Part shown: piece by piece, positions 9,508 to 22,050 of the stretch
Layout: every line of letters begins with the position of its first letter
How positions within the stretch are numbered: position 1 is the first letter of the stretch
NCBI RefSeq assembly: GCF_024347455.1
Contig: NZ_AP025483.1
Span: 2,294,001-2,358,000 of the forward strand
Origin: Vibrio echinoideorum
GTDB taxonomy: Bacteria > Pseudomonadota > Gammaproteobacteria > Enterobacterales > Vibrionaceae
Reading direction: 5' to 3'
DNA length: 64,000 nucleotides
Translations under genes and position numbers: made by a program
The notes under the pieces: generated by a model
What the model was told of the DNA's origin: nothing
Database searches by the model: none
The model's input: the letters and a program-made list of their open reading frames with translations, nothing else

Positions 9508-9514
9508 TTTATTA

Positions 9515-9543
9515 GCTCGCGCCTCGTCGCGAGCTTGTTTTTT
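9515..9543 (+). terminator. Terminator after hflD
   Basis: GCTCGCG ... CGCGAGC stem followed by TTGTTTTTT, starting 8 bases past the hflD stop. Confidence 0.85.
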
Positions 9544-9560
9544 GTATCAACACAACTCTC

Positions 9561-9576
9561 ACGCAAACGATTGCGC
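9561..9576. promoter_or_regulatory. PurR-type operator upstream of purB
   Basis: ACGCAAACGATTGCGC matches the PurR consensus (ACGCAAACGTTTGCGT) at all but two positions and sits just upstream of the purB promoter hexamers. Confidence 0.75.
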
Positions 9577-9583
9577 AATATGC

Positions 9584-11021
<1,438 letters not shown>

Positions 11022-11050
11022 AATTCGAATTTCGAATCACAGAATAGACT

Positions 11051-11077
11051 AAGGCTTCCCATGTGGAAGCCTTTTTG
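11051..11077 (+). terminator. Terminator after purB
   Basis: AAGGCTTCC CATGT GGAAGCCTTTTT stem-loop with a T run, 30 bases past the purB stop. Confidence 0.9.
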
Positions 11078-11264
11078 TTGAGCGGAACCAAGTGTATTGA
11101 ACATGGTCTGTCATCAAAAGAACACTAAGCACTCCCTACTTATTACCCTACTCATATTAGTCATTTCGATATAAACCATTCAATATCGTAACCCTCTATC
11201 ACCAGTACCTTTCTATCACCAAACACATATCTCTCAGATACTTACTGTCTTGAATGCCATGATC

Positions 11265-11291
11265 AAAAAAGGCCCCCCGAAGGAAGCCTTT
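11265..11291 (-). terminator. Terminator after htpX
   Basis: Minus strand AAAGGCTTCCTTCGG then GGGGCCTTTTTT: an imperfect stem with a TTCG loop and T run, 44 bases past the htpX stop. Confidence 0.82.
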
Positions 11292-11334
11292 CAAATACAT
11301 ATTGCCGCTTAACGAAAGTAGCTTGTGTTAGAAA

Positions 11335-12198
11335 TTACATGTTACGTAAAGACGCAATACGCTTATCTAGCGGTGGGTGGCTCATTAGAAGCTCTGTTAG
11401 AGACTTCTTACCGTTGATACCAAATGCCATCATAGAACCTTCTAACTGTGGCTCGTGGCTCACCTTTAGACGCTCTAGCGCTGCAATCATCTTCTCTTTA
11501 CCCACTAGGTTCGCTGCACCTGCATCGGCATGGAATTCACGATGACGGCTGTACCACATCGTAATGAAGCTTGCTAAGAAACCAAATACCAATTCCAACA
11601 CCATAGACACACCGAAGTACACCATCATGTTGCTGCCACCCTCTTCTTCGTTGTCATTCGACGCAACAATGTTGGCGATGAAACGAGATAGGAAAATAAC
11701 GAACGTGTTCACAACACCCTGCATTAGCGTCATGGTCACCATGTCGCCGTTCGCGATGTGGCTCACTTCATGCGCTAATACCGCTTCAGCTTCATCACGC
11801 GTCATGTTGTGCAGCAGGCCTGTTGATACTGCTACCAATGAATCGTCACGCTTAGCACCCGTCGCGAATGCGTTGATGTCTGGCGAGTCGTAGATCGCCA
11901 CTGTTGGCATACCAATACCAACCTGTTGAGATTGACGACTTACCGTCTCCATCAACCAATGTTCTGTTTCGTTACGAGGGCTTTCGATGACCATTCCGCC
12001 AACTGAACGCAATGCCATTTTCTTAGACATCATTAGTGAGATGAATGAACCACCAAAACCAAAGACCGCAGCCATTAACAACAAGCCTGAAAGGCTTCCT
12101 GGTTGCATACCTGTGACGGCGTATACAATATTAAGAACAACACTTAGTACCAATACAACCGCAAGGTTGGTTGCAAGGAACAACATTACTCGCTTCAT
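11335..12198 (-). CDS. htpX: Membrane-bound zinc protease HtpX
   Basis: Inner-membrane M48 metalloprotease that degrades damaged membrane proteins, part of envelope stress control together with FtsH. The 287 residues have two N-terminal membrane segments (about 4-27 and 36-57), the zinc motif HEVSH (His143, Glu144, His147), two further hydrophobic stretches (about 155-175 and 195-215) and the third-ligand region in [13 protein letters not shown]. Length and order match E. coli HtpX. No heat-shock promoter could be assigned with confidence in the upstream 250 bases. Confidence 0.96.
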   Translation of the reverse strand: MKRVMLFLATNLAVVLVLSVVLNIVYAVTGMQPGSLSGLLLMAAVFGFGGSFISLMMSKKMALRSVGGMVIESPRNETEHWLMETVSRQSQQVGIGMPTVAIYDSPDINAFATGAKRDDSLVAVSTGLLHNMTRDEAEAVLAHEVSHIANGDMVTMTLMQGVVNTFVIFLSRFIANIVASNDNEEEGGSNMMVYFGVSMVLELVFGFLASFITMWYSRHREFHADAGAANLVGKEKMIAALERLKVSHEPQLEGSMMAFGINGKKSLTELLMSHPPLDKRIASLRNM

Positions 12199-12475
12199 TA
12201 CTTATCTCCGCATGAAAGCTGTTTTTATAAAACTTATTGTTATAGACAAGGCAGACAGCAATTTATTCCAACCTTGAAGACTTATACTTACTTATACATA
12301 TAGTCTTAGATTAAGAAAACAAGGTTAAGCATTAAATTGCAACATTTGATTACGAGACTGTATTCGAATTAGCCATGGTCTATTAGACCTAAGTCGTATG
12401 GTGTCGATATAACAATCCGTTTACAGTGACCTCAGATGATTTATTGGCTAGTCCATGTACAAAAAGGGAAGAATC

Positions 12476-12643
12476 ATGGTTGAAGGTACTAACACTCAAA
12501 TGGCTATCGATTTACTGTGCTGTCACCTAGGGATTACTGAAGAAGAAGCAAAAAAACAGATCGGAATCCTAACACCGCAAACGGCACAGGTAAAAATCAC
12601 AGAAACACAGCAAGCACTAATGGGACTGACAAAAGAACATTAA
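12476..12643 (+). CDS. Small unknown protein (55 residues)
   Basis: A soluble protein of 55 residues starting MVEGTNTQMAIDLLCC. The ATG at 12476 has a GGGAAG Shine-Dalgarno with normal spacing; an in-frame ATG at 12455 has none. The sequence reads as two or three short helices (QMAIDLLCCHLGI, TEEEAKKQIGIL, TETQQALMGLTKEH) with two adjacent cysteines. I do not recognise a family; the first 30 residues loosely recall small UBA-like helical modules, which is only an impression. A terminator follows directly, so it is a compact monocistronic unit between htpX and bioD. Confidence 0.7.
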   Translation: MVEGTNTQMAIDLLCCHLGITEEEAKKQIGILTPQTAQVKITETQQALMGLTKEH

Positions 12644-12703
12644 CCCCAAGCTTGTTCAAAAGACCGGTTTTTATAAACGTACGGTCAAAAGGCTTAATAA
12701 AGC

Positions 12704-12730
12704 AAAAGGGCTGCAATCGCAGCCCTTTTC
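12704..12730. terminator. Bidirectional terminator
   Basis: AAAAGGGCTGC AATC GCAGCCCTTTT: a perfect stem with A and T tracts on both sides, between the small gene at 12476 and bioD. Confidence 0.88.
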
Positions 12731-12754
12731 TTATTTGAAACGTCTATTGTTCAA

Positions 12755-13438
12755 TCAAAGATCAAGCAGTGGCTGTACATTAATGTACTTACCGATGTTC
12801 TTAGACTTCGCTTTTGGTACGTATGGGATTTCACCTAACTTCGGCGCTCCTAGCTTATCTTCAAGCATCGCAATAATCTCAGCATAATGTTCAGTGCCTG
12901 GATTAATACGGTTTGCAACCCAACCTACTAGGTTTAGGCCATCAGCGCGAATTGCCTCTGCGGTTAACAAAGCGTGGCTCAAACAGCCCAGCTTTATTCC
13001 AACAGTCAGCACCACGGGAAGCTGTTCTTTTTTGACCCAGCTAGACAGGTATTCGTCATCTGAAACCGGAACACGCCAGCCACCAGCACCTTCAACTAGA
13101 ACGATGTCAGAGTTTTGCTTATGCGCTTCTAGCTTCGCGGATAATACCGCTTCATCAACCACTACACCGTCATGCTTTGCTGCAATGTGAGGTGATGATG
13201 GTAGCAACAATGCGTACGGGTTAACGTCTTCGTAAGCAATATCTTGCGTTGCAGCCTCTTGAAGATGCAACGCATCACTGTTACGTAGACCTTCAGGATA
13301 TTGGTCACAACCTGCAGCAACTGGTTTGTAACCAATCGTTGATAACTCTTGTGCGGCCAAAGCTTGAAGAATTGCTTTTGAAACCACAGTTTTTCCCACT
13401 TCGGTATCCGTACCTGCAATAAATAATGCATCAATCAT
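12755..13438 (-). CDS. bioD: Dethiobiotin synthetase
   Basis: ATP-dependent carboxylation of DAPA to dethiobiotin, the penultimate step of biotin synthesis. 227 residues from [17 protein letters not shown], where GTDTEVGKT is the P-loop; the substrate-side motif [10 protein letters not shown] is also intact. The ATG at 13438 overlaps the bioC TGA stop (ATGA), so translation is coupled and the longer upstream reading is unlikely. Last gene of the bioBFCD operon, followed by a shared terminator. Confidence 0.95.
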   Translation of the reverse strand: MIDALFIAGTDTEVGKTVVSKAILQALAAQELSTIGYKPVAAGCDQYPEGLRNSDALHLQEAATQDIAYEDVNPYALLLPSSPHIAAKHDGVVVDEAVLSAKLEAHKQNSDIVLVEGAGGWRVPVSDDEYLSSWVKKEQLPVVLTVGIKLGCLSHALLTAEAIRADGLNLVGWVANRINPGTEHYAEIIAMLEDKLGAPKLGEIPYVPKAKSKNIGKYINVQPLLDL

Positions 13439-14238
13439 AATTGAATAACCCCTAAACAAACTTGATATGTTGCTGGTAAGAAACCTTGATGGTTTTTAAA
13501 CTCTCTATATTCCCGTTCAACAAGCTGTAGCATTCGGCGACTTGTTAAACCTTGTGAGCGACCACTTACGTGATTAGCGCCAATACCTTTAAGGTCGCGC
13601 ATCAGTTCAAACGCAGTGTCGTACCAAACGATAATGGTTGGCAAGTCTAGTTGATGAGCCGTACAGCTAGATTGCGCTAACGCAATTTTTACCTGATTGA
13701 TTGTAATAAAATGGTTAACGTGTTGATGTGTGTCAATTTTGCTCCACGATTTTTTTAACTCAAATAGTGACTCTTCAAGCAAAGTTGAGAAAATTACTTG
13801 CCCTCCGTCACAGGTTACACGCTTCATTTCTCTTAAAGGTAACGATAAGTCGTCACACCATTGCAATGCCAAGCTAGAAAAAACAACGTCAAAGCACCCA
13901 TCTTGGAACGGGAGTTGCTCGGCATCAGCTTGCTGATATAAAGAGACCGATGTACCACAACGCTGCTTCGCCTTTTTCAACATTCCAATAGATAGATCGG
14001 CACACACCACCTCAGCACCACGTTTCACCATCTGTTCAGAAAAATAGCCGGTACCGCAGCCTAAATCCAACACCTTCAAACCTGAGAGATCGTTAGGTAG
14101 TTTATCCAATAAACGATGGCCGACGTCACGTTGAAACTCAGCGTGTTTATCATAGGTTGTGGCTGCTTTACCGAAAGCTTCTGCAATCGCACTCTTATCT
14201 TGGCCTACGTAATTATGCACTGCTGCTTCTTGTGACAT
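13435..14238 (-). CDS. bioC: Malonyl-ACP O-methyltransferase
   Basis: SAM-dependent enzyme that methylates malonyl-ACP so that fatty-acid synthase can build the pimeloyl chain of biotin. 267 residues, class I methyltransferase fold: motif [16 protein letters not shown] (about 55-69), then an acidic residue after strand 2 in [10 protein letters not shown], and [15 protein letters not shown] as motif IV region. The start follows the bioF stop with no gap. The matching esterase BioH is not in this window. Confidence 0.93.
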   Translation of the reverse strand: MSQEAAVHNYVGQDKSAIAEAFGKAATTYDKHAEFQRDVGHRLLDKLPNDLSGLKVLDLGCGTGYFSEQMVKRGAEVVCADLSIGMLKKAKQRCGTSVSLYQQADAEQLPFQDGCFDVVFSSLALQWCDDLSLPLREMKRVTCDGGQVIFSTLLEESLFELKKSWSKIDTHQHVNHFITINQVKIALAQSSCTAHQLDLPTIIVWYDTAFELMRDLKGIGANHVSGRSQGLTSRRMLQLVEREYREFKNHQGFLPATYQVCLGVIQL

Positions 14239-15450
14239 TTACTGAGCCTCATTCTTTAATTCAAAGCATGATTCTATGCTTGGTTTGCTTCCAGACTCGT
14301 TGCTTCGCTCTATTGCTTGAAGCAACGAGTCAATTAACTGAAGAATCTGTTTCTGACTGTGATTGGCCGTTAAAGTAATTCGCAGGCGAGCAGTCCCTGC
14401 CGGAACCGTCGGCGGTCTTATTGCGGTTACCCAAACTTGGTTACGCTTCAATTCTTCGGCAATAGATAACGTAGCTTGAGCTTCGCCAACGATAAACGGC
14501 TTAATAGGAGTCTGAGTATCAATAAAACCTTTCACGCCACTCATCTGCTCTGAATAAATAGCACCAAGTTCTTGGAGCTTTTCACGACGCCACTCTTGCG
14601 TTTGGATCATCTGACACGCATGAGACAAAGCGACGGCTTGTGAAGGAGGTATCGCCGTCGAATAAACATGATGACGAGCAAACTGAGTTAAGTAATCACC
14701 CACTTCTGACGTACAAAGAATCGCAGCACCAGAAAGGCCGAATGCTTTACCAAAGGTCACCACCAAAATATCAGGCGTTACTTGTGCCGCGTTGCAGCTC
14801 CCTGCTCCTTTATCACCTAATACGCCGATACCGTGGGCATCATCAACCGCTAACCAACTGTCGTATTGATTAGTCAGGTTAGATATCTGGCTAAGAGGCG
14901 CTTGGTCGCCATCCATGCTAAACACACCTTCAGTCACGACTAACGATTGTGGAAAGCGGCTTAGTAAAGACTCTAGGTGCTGCGTATCGTTGTGCTTAAA
15001 GCGTTTCATTGTTGCAGGAGAAAGCATCCCCGCTTCCATCAGAGAGGCGTGGTTAAGTTTGTCTTGCAACAGAGAGTCGTCTTTTTCGAGCAGAGAGAAC
15101 AACAGAGCTTGATTAGCACTAAACCCAGAGCTAAATAGAATGGCGCGTTCAAAACCAAGCCACTCACACAGCTGAGCTTCTAGATTTCGATGAACAGAAC
15201 TAAAACCAGTAACCAATGGGGATGCCGCACTGCCTGCGCCATACTGAGAAAGCCCCACTTGCCATGCATTCACTAATTCAGGATCGTTCGCTAAGCCTAG
15301 GTAATCATTACTCGAAAAGTTAATGAAGCTAGAACCTTCGCTATTAAGCAAAGGGCTATTACTGTTTTCGAGTACCTTAAGTTGACGGGTTAACCCTTGC
15401 TCACGACGATGAACAAGGGCTTCTTTGATGCGAGATTTAAACAGTGGCAT
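14239..15450 (-). CDS. bioF: 8-amino-7-oxononanoate synthase
   Basis: PLP enzyme that condenses pimeloyl-ACP with L-alanine to give KAPA. 403 residues from [17 protein letters not shown]. The PLP lysine lies in [12 protein letters not shown], and [13 protein letters not shown] holds the pyridine-binding aspartate. The ATG at 15450 lies inside the end of bioB (14-base overlap), indicating coupled translation; a longer in-frame start at 15465 is possible but not family-like. Confidence 0.95.
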   Translation of the reverse strand: MPLFKSRIKEALVHRREQGLTRQLKVLENSNSPLLNSEGSSFINFSSNDYLGLANDPELVNAWQVGLSQYGAGSAASPLVTGFSSVHRNLEAQLCEWLGFERAILFSSGFSANQALLFSLLEKDDSLLQDKLNHASLMEAGMLSPATMKRFKHNDTQHLESLLSRFPQSLVVTEGVFSMDGDQAPLSQISNLTNQYDSWLAVDDAHGIGVLGDKGAGSCNAAQVTPDILVVTFGKAFGLSGAAILCTSEVGDYLTQFARHHVYSTAIPPSQAVALSHACQMIQTQEWRREKLQELGAIYSEQMSGVKGFIDTQTPIKPFIVGEAQATLSIAEELKRNQVWVTAIRPPTVPAGTARLRITLTANHSQKQILQLIDSLLQAIERSNESGSKPSIESCFELKNEAQ

Positions 15451-16489
15451 CGTAGAAAATGTCATCTTTCGTTGGACGAGCAGCAACGCGCTCCACCACT
15501 TGATCTAACAGTTCATTTTCTTGAATTTCGTCTGGCTTTTGAGCCACTTGTTGACTATTGATACCCAACTTCTTAAACAGCTGCATATCCGTGTCTTCAT
15601 CTGGATTTGGCGTAGTCAGTAACTTACAGCCGTAGAAGATAGAGTTCGCACCCGCCATGAAACACATCGCTTGCATCTGTTCGTTCATGTTCTCACGGCC
15701 CGCTGATAGACGAACCGCAGACATTGGCATCATGATACGAGCAATGGCAATCAGTTTGATGAAATCGAAAGACTCAACATCATCAACGTTTTCCATCGGT
15801 GTGCCTTTCACTTTTACGAGCATGTTGATTGGCACACTTTCAGGGTGTACAGGAAGGTTAGCTAGTTCTACAAGTAGACCTGCACGGTCATTGGTGCTTT
15901 CACCCATACCAATAATGCCACCAGAACAAATCTTCATACCCGCATCACGTACATGAGATAAAGTATCTAAACGATCTTGGTAAGTACGAGTAGTAATGAT
16001 GCTGCCGTAGAACTCAGGAGACGTATCAAGGTTATGGTTGTAGTAATCTAAACCCGCACCCGCTAGTTCACCCGCTTGATCGGGCGTTAACATGCCCAGT
16101 GTCATACAGGTTTCCAAGCCCATGCCTTTCACACCTTTGATCATGTCGGTAAGGTGAGGCATATCGCGCTCTTTCGGGTTTTTCCATGCAGCGCCCATAC
16201 AAAAGCGAGTTGAGCCCGCATTCTTGGCTTTTAGCGCAGCATCCAAAACACGCTCGACTTCCATTAAGCGTTCTTTGTCGACATCCGTTCGGTAGTGAGC
16301 ACTTTGAGGACAGTACTTACAATCTTCAGGACAAGCACCCGTCTTTATCGATAAAAGCGTACTCACTTGCACGTGGTTTTGCTCTTGGTACCGTCTATGA
16401 ACGACTTGAGCTTCAAACATTAAATCCATAAACGGTTTTTCAAGCAGTGCTGTTACTTCAGCCACTGTCCAGTCATGACGAACTTCCAC
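15437..16489 (-). CDS. bioB: Biotin synthase
   Basis: Radical-SAM enzyme that inserts sulfur into dethiobiotin, using a [4Fe-4S] cluster to generate the radical and a [2Fe-2S] cluster as sulfur donor. The cluster motif is CPEDCKYC (Cys53, Cys57, Cys60). I chose the GTG at 16489: it is preceded by AAGGAT at proper spacing and gives 350 residues ([12 protein letters not shown]), the usual family length. Upstream ATG codons at 16522 and 16543 would add a Lys-rich tail. First gene of bioBFCD and divergent from bioA across a BirA operator. Confidence 0.95.
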   Translation of the reverse strand: MEVRHDWTVAEVTALLEKPFMDLMFEAQVVHRRYQEQNHVQVSTLLSIKTGACPEDCKYCPQSAHYRTDVDKERLMEVERVLDAALKAKNAGSTRFCMGAAWKNPKERDMPHLTDMIKGVKGMGLETCMTLGMLTPDQAGELAGAGLDYYNHNLDTSPEFYGSIITTRTYQDRLDTLSHVRDAGMKICSGGIIGMGESTNDRAGLLVELANLPVHPESVPINMLVKVKGTPMENVDDVESFDFIKLIAIARIMMPMSAVRLSAGRENMNEQMQAMCFMAGANSIFYGCKLLTTPNPDEDTDMQLFKKLGINSQQVAQKPDEIQENELLDQVVERVAARPTKDDIFYDATV

Positions 16490-16555
16490 GTGTCGATCCT
16501 TTTTTATTATTTGATGTTGCATCTCTATTAATAGAGATTGCATTTATGCTTGGCT

Positions 16556-16583
16556 AGTCTACCGACAAGCTTTAGACTGTCAA
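16556..16583 (-). promoter_or_regulatory. bioB promoter
   Basis: Minus strand TTGACA (16578-16583) and TAGACT (16556-16561) with 16 bases between them. The -35 lies inside one half-site of the BirA operator, so bound repressor would block it. Confidence 0.65.
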
Positions 16584-16610
16584 CACATTGATAATATCAA
16601 AAGTTTACAT
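16577..16610. promoter_or_regulatory. BirA operator between bioB and bioA
   Basis: Half-sites CTGTCAACA (16577-16585) and AGTTTACAT (16602-16610) are separated by 16 bases, the spacing of the E. coli operator (TTGTAAACC-16-GGTTTACAA). They match it at 6/9 and 7/9 positions. Biotinyl-BirA would repress both divergent transcripts. Confidence 0.78.
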
Positions 16611-16648
16611 CTGGTTAGTTTTTAATCACATCAAAAATGGAAGTTACT

Positions 16649-17926
16649 ATGGATCTCGCCTTTGATCGCCAGCATATCTGGCATCCTTACACATCAACGT
16701 TAACACCTCTGACCTGCTACCCAGTCACCAACGCAGACGGTGTTTACCTAGAATTAGAAGGCGGAAAGCGAATTATTGATGGTATGTCATCTTGGTGGTC
16801 AACCATCCACGGCTACAATCATCCAGAGCTCAATGCTGCAGCTCACAGCCAAATCGATAAGGTTTCACACGTTATGTTTGGTGGTATCACCCACCAGCCC
16901 GCTATCGATTTGTGTAAAAAGTTGTTGAATCTAGCGCCAAGTAATCTAGAACACGTATTCTTGGCTGATTCAGGTTCAGTGGCCGTAGAAGTTAGCCTTA
17001 AGATGGCACTGCAATACTGGCATGCTAAAGGGCAACCTCGTTCAAAGTTCCTAACGCTAAGAGATGGTTACCACGGTGATACCTTTGCAGCGATGTCAGT
17101 GACCGATCCGGATAACTCGATGCATAGCCTTTACAAAGGCTTCCTACCTGAACATATTTTTGCTGATTCACCAAAGACTGGCTTTTGGGATGAGTGGAAT
17201 TCAAGTGACATCAATAGCTTTCGAGAAAAGCTAACAACCCATCATGAAGAGGTTGCCGCCGTAATCTTGGAGCCTATAGTTCAAGGCGCTGGCGGCATGC
17301 GCATATACCACCCTGAGTTCTTAAAACAGGTTCGCTTACTGTGTGATGAATTCAACGTATTACTTATTTTGGATGAGATTGCGACCGGATTTGGCCGAAC
17401 AGGCAAACTGTTCGCCTGTGAGCATGCCGATGTTCAACCGGACATCTTATGCGTAGGCAAGGCTTTAACTGGCGGCTATATGACGCTGTCAGCGACGCTT
17501 GCGAGCAAAGAAGTCGCCGACACGGTATGTGGCGGTGAGGCGGGCTGCTTTATGCATGGGCCAACCTTTATGGGTAACCCTTTAGCTTGTGCTGTGGGTG
17601 CAGCAAGTTTGTCCATAATTGAAAAAGGCGACTGGCAAAATCAAACTCAACAGATTGAACAACTCTTTTCTGAGTTATTACCACCGTTGCGAGAGCATGA
17701 TCTTGTCAAAGACGTTCGTTGGTTAGGCGCTATTGGCGTTGTTGAAACACATACACCTGTCGATATGGAAACCATCCAAGCTCACTTTGTAGAGCAAGGT
17801 GTTTGGATCCGTCCTTTTGGTAAGTTGATCTATATGATGCCTCCTTTCATTAGCAAGCCTGAACATATAGAGAAGCTTGTTTCCGCTATTGATTGCGCAT
17901 TAAAAGATCGCCACTGCTTTAAATAG
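16649..17926 (+). CDS. bioA: Adenosylmethionine-8-amino-7-oxononanoate aminotransferase
   Basis: Class III PLP aminotransferase converting KAPA to DAPA with SAM as amino donor. 425 residues starting MDLAFDRQHIWHPYTS. Motifs: DEIATGFGRTG (cofactor aspartate) and GKALTGGYMTLSA (PLP lysine). The ATG at 16649 has GGAAG five bases upstream, which is why I prefer it to the in-frame ATG at 16637. It is transcribed away from bioBFCD from the shared operator region. Confidence 0.95.
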   Translation: MDLAFDRQHIWHPYTSTLTPLTCYPVTNADGVYLELEGGKRIIDGMSSWWSTIHGYNHPELNAAAHSQIDKVSHVMFGGITHQPAIDLCKKLLNLAPSNLEHVFLADSGSVAVEVSLKMALQYWHAKGQPRSKFLTLRDGYHGDTFAAMSVTDPDNSMHSLYKGFLPEHIFADSPKTGFWDEWNSSDINSFREKLTTHHEEVAAVILEPIVQGAGGMRIYHPEFLKQVRLLCDEFNVLLILDEIATGFGRTGKLFACEHADVQPDILCVGKALTGGYMTLSATLASKEVADTVCGGEAGCFMHGPTFMGNPLACAVGAASLSIIEKGDWQNQTQQIEQLFSELLPPLREHDLVKDVRWLGAIGVVETHTPVDMETIQAHFVEQGVWIRPFGKLIYMMPPFISKPEHIEKLVSAIDCALKDRHCFK

Positions 17927-17940
17927 AAGGTAAAGCTATT

Positions 17941-17993
17941 ACCTCTCCTTACTGGTTCATTTGCTATCTGCAATATTGAAGTTAAGGAGAGGT
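17941..17993. repeat. Inverted repeat downstream of bioA
   Basis: ACCTCTCCTTA (17941-17951) and TAAGGAGAGGT (17983-17993) are perfect 11-base complements around a 31-base loop, 14 bases past the bioA stop. A second imperfect pair (GGTCGGTTC / GAACGACC, to about 18026) follows. There is no T run, so this is not a typical intrinsic terminator. Confidence 0.6.
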
Positions 17994-18030
17994 CGGTTCA
18001 TTATTCTCGACAATAGAGAACGACCGCCTT

Positions 18031-18297
18031 CTAACGAAGTTGGCTGTCTTTACTTGCTCTGCGATTGAACAATGAGTGACGATACGCAACGTGTTCAAAC
18101 ATGGACTGGCATCCAATACAGAAACGCACGCCTTTAATTGCTAGCCGTCTCTTTTCTGATATCTCATCACCGCACTCGTCACAATAATGCAAGCTTTCCC
18201 CACTTTGAATGTTCCCTCTTACACGAGAGATCTCATCATCAATGGTATTTTGAATTTGCTGACTGACGTTATCGTCACCTGCCCATCCTACGGCCAT
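18031..18297 (-). CDS. ybiI: DksA/TraR-type zinc-finger protein (YbiI family)
   Basis: 88 residues with a four-cysteine zinc finger: CDECG then CIGC, in LHYCDECGDEISEKRR and GVRFCIGCQSMFEH. The ends MAVGWAGDD and RRASKDSQLR match E. coli YbiI almost exactly. It lacks the long coiled-coil arm of DksA, so it may bind RNA polymerase or act otherwise; no reaction is established for the family. Single gene, convergent with bioA. Confidence 0.88.
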   Translation of the reverse strand: MAVGWAGDDNVSQQIQNTIDDEISRVRGNIQSGESLHYCDECGDEISEKRRLAIKGVRFCIGCQSMFEHVAYRHSLFNRRASKDSQLR

Positions 18298-18460
18298 AAG
18301 TCCTCCTCTGTATTTGCATGAGAAAACTTGTACCTACCGCGGTAAGAGCGCATTATAACCATTTTTAGTGATGTAATAATAACCAAAATTAGAGAAACAC
18401 TATTACAAATGAGTAATGAAATTGGCCCTCGACTCACTGCTTTCCGGTGTAACAGATAAT

Positions 18461-18488
18461 AAAAAACCCAGCCGATTGACTGGGTTTT
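18461..18488 (-). terminator. Terminator after serS
   Basis: Minus strand AAAACCCAGTC then GGCTGGGTTTTTT with an intervening loop, 20 bases past the serS stop. Confidence 0.88.
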
Positions 18489-18507
18489 CGTATAACAGTT
18501 TTACTGA

Positions 18508-19830
<1,323 letters not shown>

Positions 19831-19844
19831 TTAGTTATTTGAAT

Positions 19845-19867
19845 ATTCAGTAGCTTGACTACTGAAT
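19845..19867. repeat. Perfect inverted repeat in the rarA-serS gap
   Basis: ATTCAGTAG TTGAC-type loop CTACTGAAT: 9-base perfect arms (19845-19853 and 19859-19867) with a 5-base loop. No T run follows on the minus strand, so it reads as a leader hairpin or a dyad-symmetric protein site 30 bases upstream of serS. Confidence 0.6.
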
Positions 19868-19958
19868 CACTGCTAAACCCCTAAAACTGGTGCTATTTCG
19901 ACCAATTTTAAACGATTTAATTGAATTTTTATGACAAGGTAACGATATCCAAAAAAGA

Positions 19959-21308
19959 CTACTTTTCATAGCGTTTTTGTGGGCTTTTTGTGTCCAAATC
20001 CGCCAGATAATCTAGCTTCTCGCCAATTTTAGTCTCTAAGCCTCGTTTTGTTGGGAAATAGTATTGTCTTTCTCCCATTTCAGGAGGCAAGTACTTTTCG
20101 CCAGCCGCGTAGGCACCTGGTTCGTCATGAGCATAACGGTATTCTTGCCCATAGCCCATGTCCTTCATCAAAGTTGTGGGTGCATTTCGCAAATGATGAG
20201 GCACTTCATATTCAGGAAGATTATGAGCATCCGTTAAGGCTTGCTTCCAAGCGGTGTAAACTGCATTACTTTTTGGCGCACACGCTAAATAGACAACGGC
20301 TTGTGCAATCGCACGCTCGCCTTCAGCAGGACCAATACGCGTGAAGCAGTCCCACGCCGACATCGCGACTTGCATGGCTCGAGGATCAGCGTTTCCAATA
20401 TCTTCAGAAGCAATCGCTAATAAGCGTCTTACGATATACAAAGGGTCACAACCTGCTGCAATCATTCGCGCCGACCAATACAGAGCTGCATCAGGGTTAG
20501 ATCCACGAATCGATTTGTGAACAGCGGAGATCAAGTCGTACCAAATATCGCCCTTATTATCAAAGCGAGCAACCTTCTCTCCGGCGACTTCCGCCAATAA
20601 CTGCAGCGTTATCGATTTCTCACCTTGGTCGTTGTCTTCTGCCATATCATACAGCAGCTCAAGGTAGTTGAGCGCCATACGAGCATCGCCGTTAACCAGT
20701 TCAGCGAGACGATCTAAGACATTATCTGAAAAGTCGGCCGACACATCACCAAGCCCGCGCTGTTTATCTTCAATGGCTTGGCGTATCACCAACGCGATAT
20801 CATCGGTATTTAGTGACGTAAGTTTGTAAACACGTGCTCGTGACAACAAAGCGTTGTTCAATTCAAAGGATGGATTTTCTGTCGTCGCACCAATAAAAGT
20901 CACCGTTCCATCTTCAATATGAGGCAGAAAGGCATCTTGTTGGCTTTTGTTAAAGCGATGGACTTCGTCTACAAACAGAATCGTTCTACGCCCTGCTTGT
21001 TTGTTCTCGCGCGCTTTTTCAATGGCGATACGAATATCTTTTACGCCCGAGGTCACCGCTGATACGCGCTCAACTTCGGCGTTGGCATAATTAGCGGCCA
21101 CTTCCGCCAAAGTAGTTTTACCGGTGCCCGGAGGCCCCCATAAAATCATCGAGTGAATATGACCCGCTTCCAACGCTCTACGAAGTGGTTTACCTGGGCC
21201 TAATATATGCTGTTGACCAATATACTGTTCGACAGTTTCAGGTCTCATACGAGCAGCAAGGGGACGAAAATCTTCGTCCCCCGCAAAATCTAAGCTGTAA
21301 TTACTCAA
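19959..21308 (-). CDS. rarA: Replication-associated recombination protein A
   Basis: AAA+ ATPase (RarA/MgsA, Mgs1/WRNIP1 family) that acts at stalled replication forks. 449 residues with Walker [10 protein letters not shown], Walker [11 protein letters not shown] and the sensor region [12 protein letters not shown]. No ATG fits the N terminus: the reading starts with TTG at 21308 (then [12 protein letters not shown]), matching MSNLSLDF of E. coli; a second TTG at 21314 is possible. Lies between lolA and serS as in E. coli. Confidence 0.95.
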   Translation of the reverse strand: MSNYSLDFAGDEDFRPLAARMRPETVEQYIGQQHILGPGKPLRRALEAGHIHSMILWGPPGTGKTTLAEVAANYANAEVERVSAVTSGVKDIRIAIEKARENKQAGRRTILFVDEVHRFNKSQQDAFLPHIEDGTVTFIGATTENPSFELNNALLSRARVYKLTSLNTDDIALVIRQAIEDKQRGLGDVSADFSDNVLDRLAELVNGDARMALNYLELLYDMAEDNDQGEKSITLQLLAEVAGEKVARFDNKGDIWYDLISAVHKSIRGSNPDAALYWSARMIAAGCDPLYIVRRLLAIASEDIGNADPRAMQVAMSAWDCFTRIGPAEGERAIAQAVVYLACAPKSNAVYTAWKQALTDAHNLPEYEVPHHLRNAPTTLMKDMGYGQEYRYAHDEPGAYAAGEKYLPPEMGERQYYFPTKRGLETKIGEKLDYLADLDTKSPQKRYEK

Positions 21309-21378
21309 TTGCAATCTCTTGATTCGTTGATGGCATCAATACCAATCGACTTATTACCAAACGATCTGCTGATGTAGA

Positions 21379-21975
21379 TCAGTTTCTTTGGTCGTCGACC
21401 TCGACACCTTCCGGCGCCACAAAAGTAAAACGGTCTGCAGCAGGCTTACCTAAGTCAACATTTTCAAAGGTAAACTCACCTTTCTGACCATCTTGTTCAA
21501 TCACATTAAAGCCCTGAACAATGCCTTTTTCAGTAATGTTAATCTGGAAGTCGCCTTGATTAGAATCAACAGCCGTTGGCGTTAACGTAAACTGGTTACC
21601 CGATTGCACTACGTTGTAATTATCCCAATCACTTTCTTGGCTACGCGTAAGCAAAACAAAAGGTGTTTGTGATGTCGCTTGTTCTTGCCAGTAAATACTT
21701 ACCTGCTCAATGAACGTGCTGTAATACCACAAGCTTTGGCCATCTGATACCAGCAAGTTTTCATCAGGAAATGTCGTTTCCCAACGGAATAAACTAGGTC
21801 GTGCTATCTCTACCGTGCCCTCGCCTTCCATCACAACATCACCGTCAGGGCTGGTTACGACTTGTTTAAAGTCAGCGCTAAAACCGGCGTTCAATGCCAA
21901 GCGACTACTCAACTCTTCTTTCGGAGAAGCAAATACTGAGAAGCTCATAAATAAAAGTGCGAATACTTTTTTCAT
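21379..21975 (-). CDS. lolA: Outer-membrane lipoprotein carrier protein
   Basis: Periplasmic chaperone that takes mature lipoproteins from LolCDE and hands them to LolB. 198 residues with a 16-residue signal peptide ([16 protein letters not shown], then SPKEE). The body matches the LolA barrel: [15 protein letters not shown] and [20 protein letters not shown]. The ATG at 21975 is preferred; one extra Met codon lies just upstream. The partner LolCDE complex is encoded at 44119-47257. Confidence 0.95.
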   Translation of the reverse strand: MKKVFALLFMSFSVFASPKEELSSRLALNAGFSADFKQVVTSPDGDVVMEGEGTVEIARPSLFRWETTFPDENLLVSDGQSLWYYSTFIEQVSIYWQEQATSQTPFVLLTRSQESDWDNYNVVQSGNQFTLTPTAVDSNQGDFQINITEKGIVQGFNVIEQDGQKGEFTFENVDLGKPAADRFTFVAPEGVEVDDQRN

Positions 21976-22050
21976 CAATAATCCTGTTAGAACATAAGTC
22001 GGTCATGTTTTCGGTTTGACCGACTTAATGGGCATGAGTTCCTAGTGGAA

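Larger units (their letters stand above)
11022..11334. other. Intergenic region between convergent purB and htpX
   Basis: 313 bases with a terminator at each end (11051-11077 for purB, 11265-11291 for htpX). Between them I see no gene, RNA or repeat, only unremarkable AT-rich sequence. Confidence 0.6.

Noticed and set aside
16588..16600. TTGATAATATCAA between bioB and bioA as an FNR box
   Set aside because: The half-sites are three bases apart instead of four, and the region is explained by the BirA operator and promoter.
17941..17993. Inverted repeat after bioA as an intrinsic terminator
   Set aside because: The loop is 31 bases and no T run follows on either strand.
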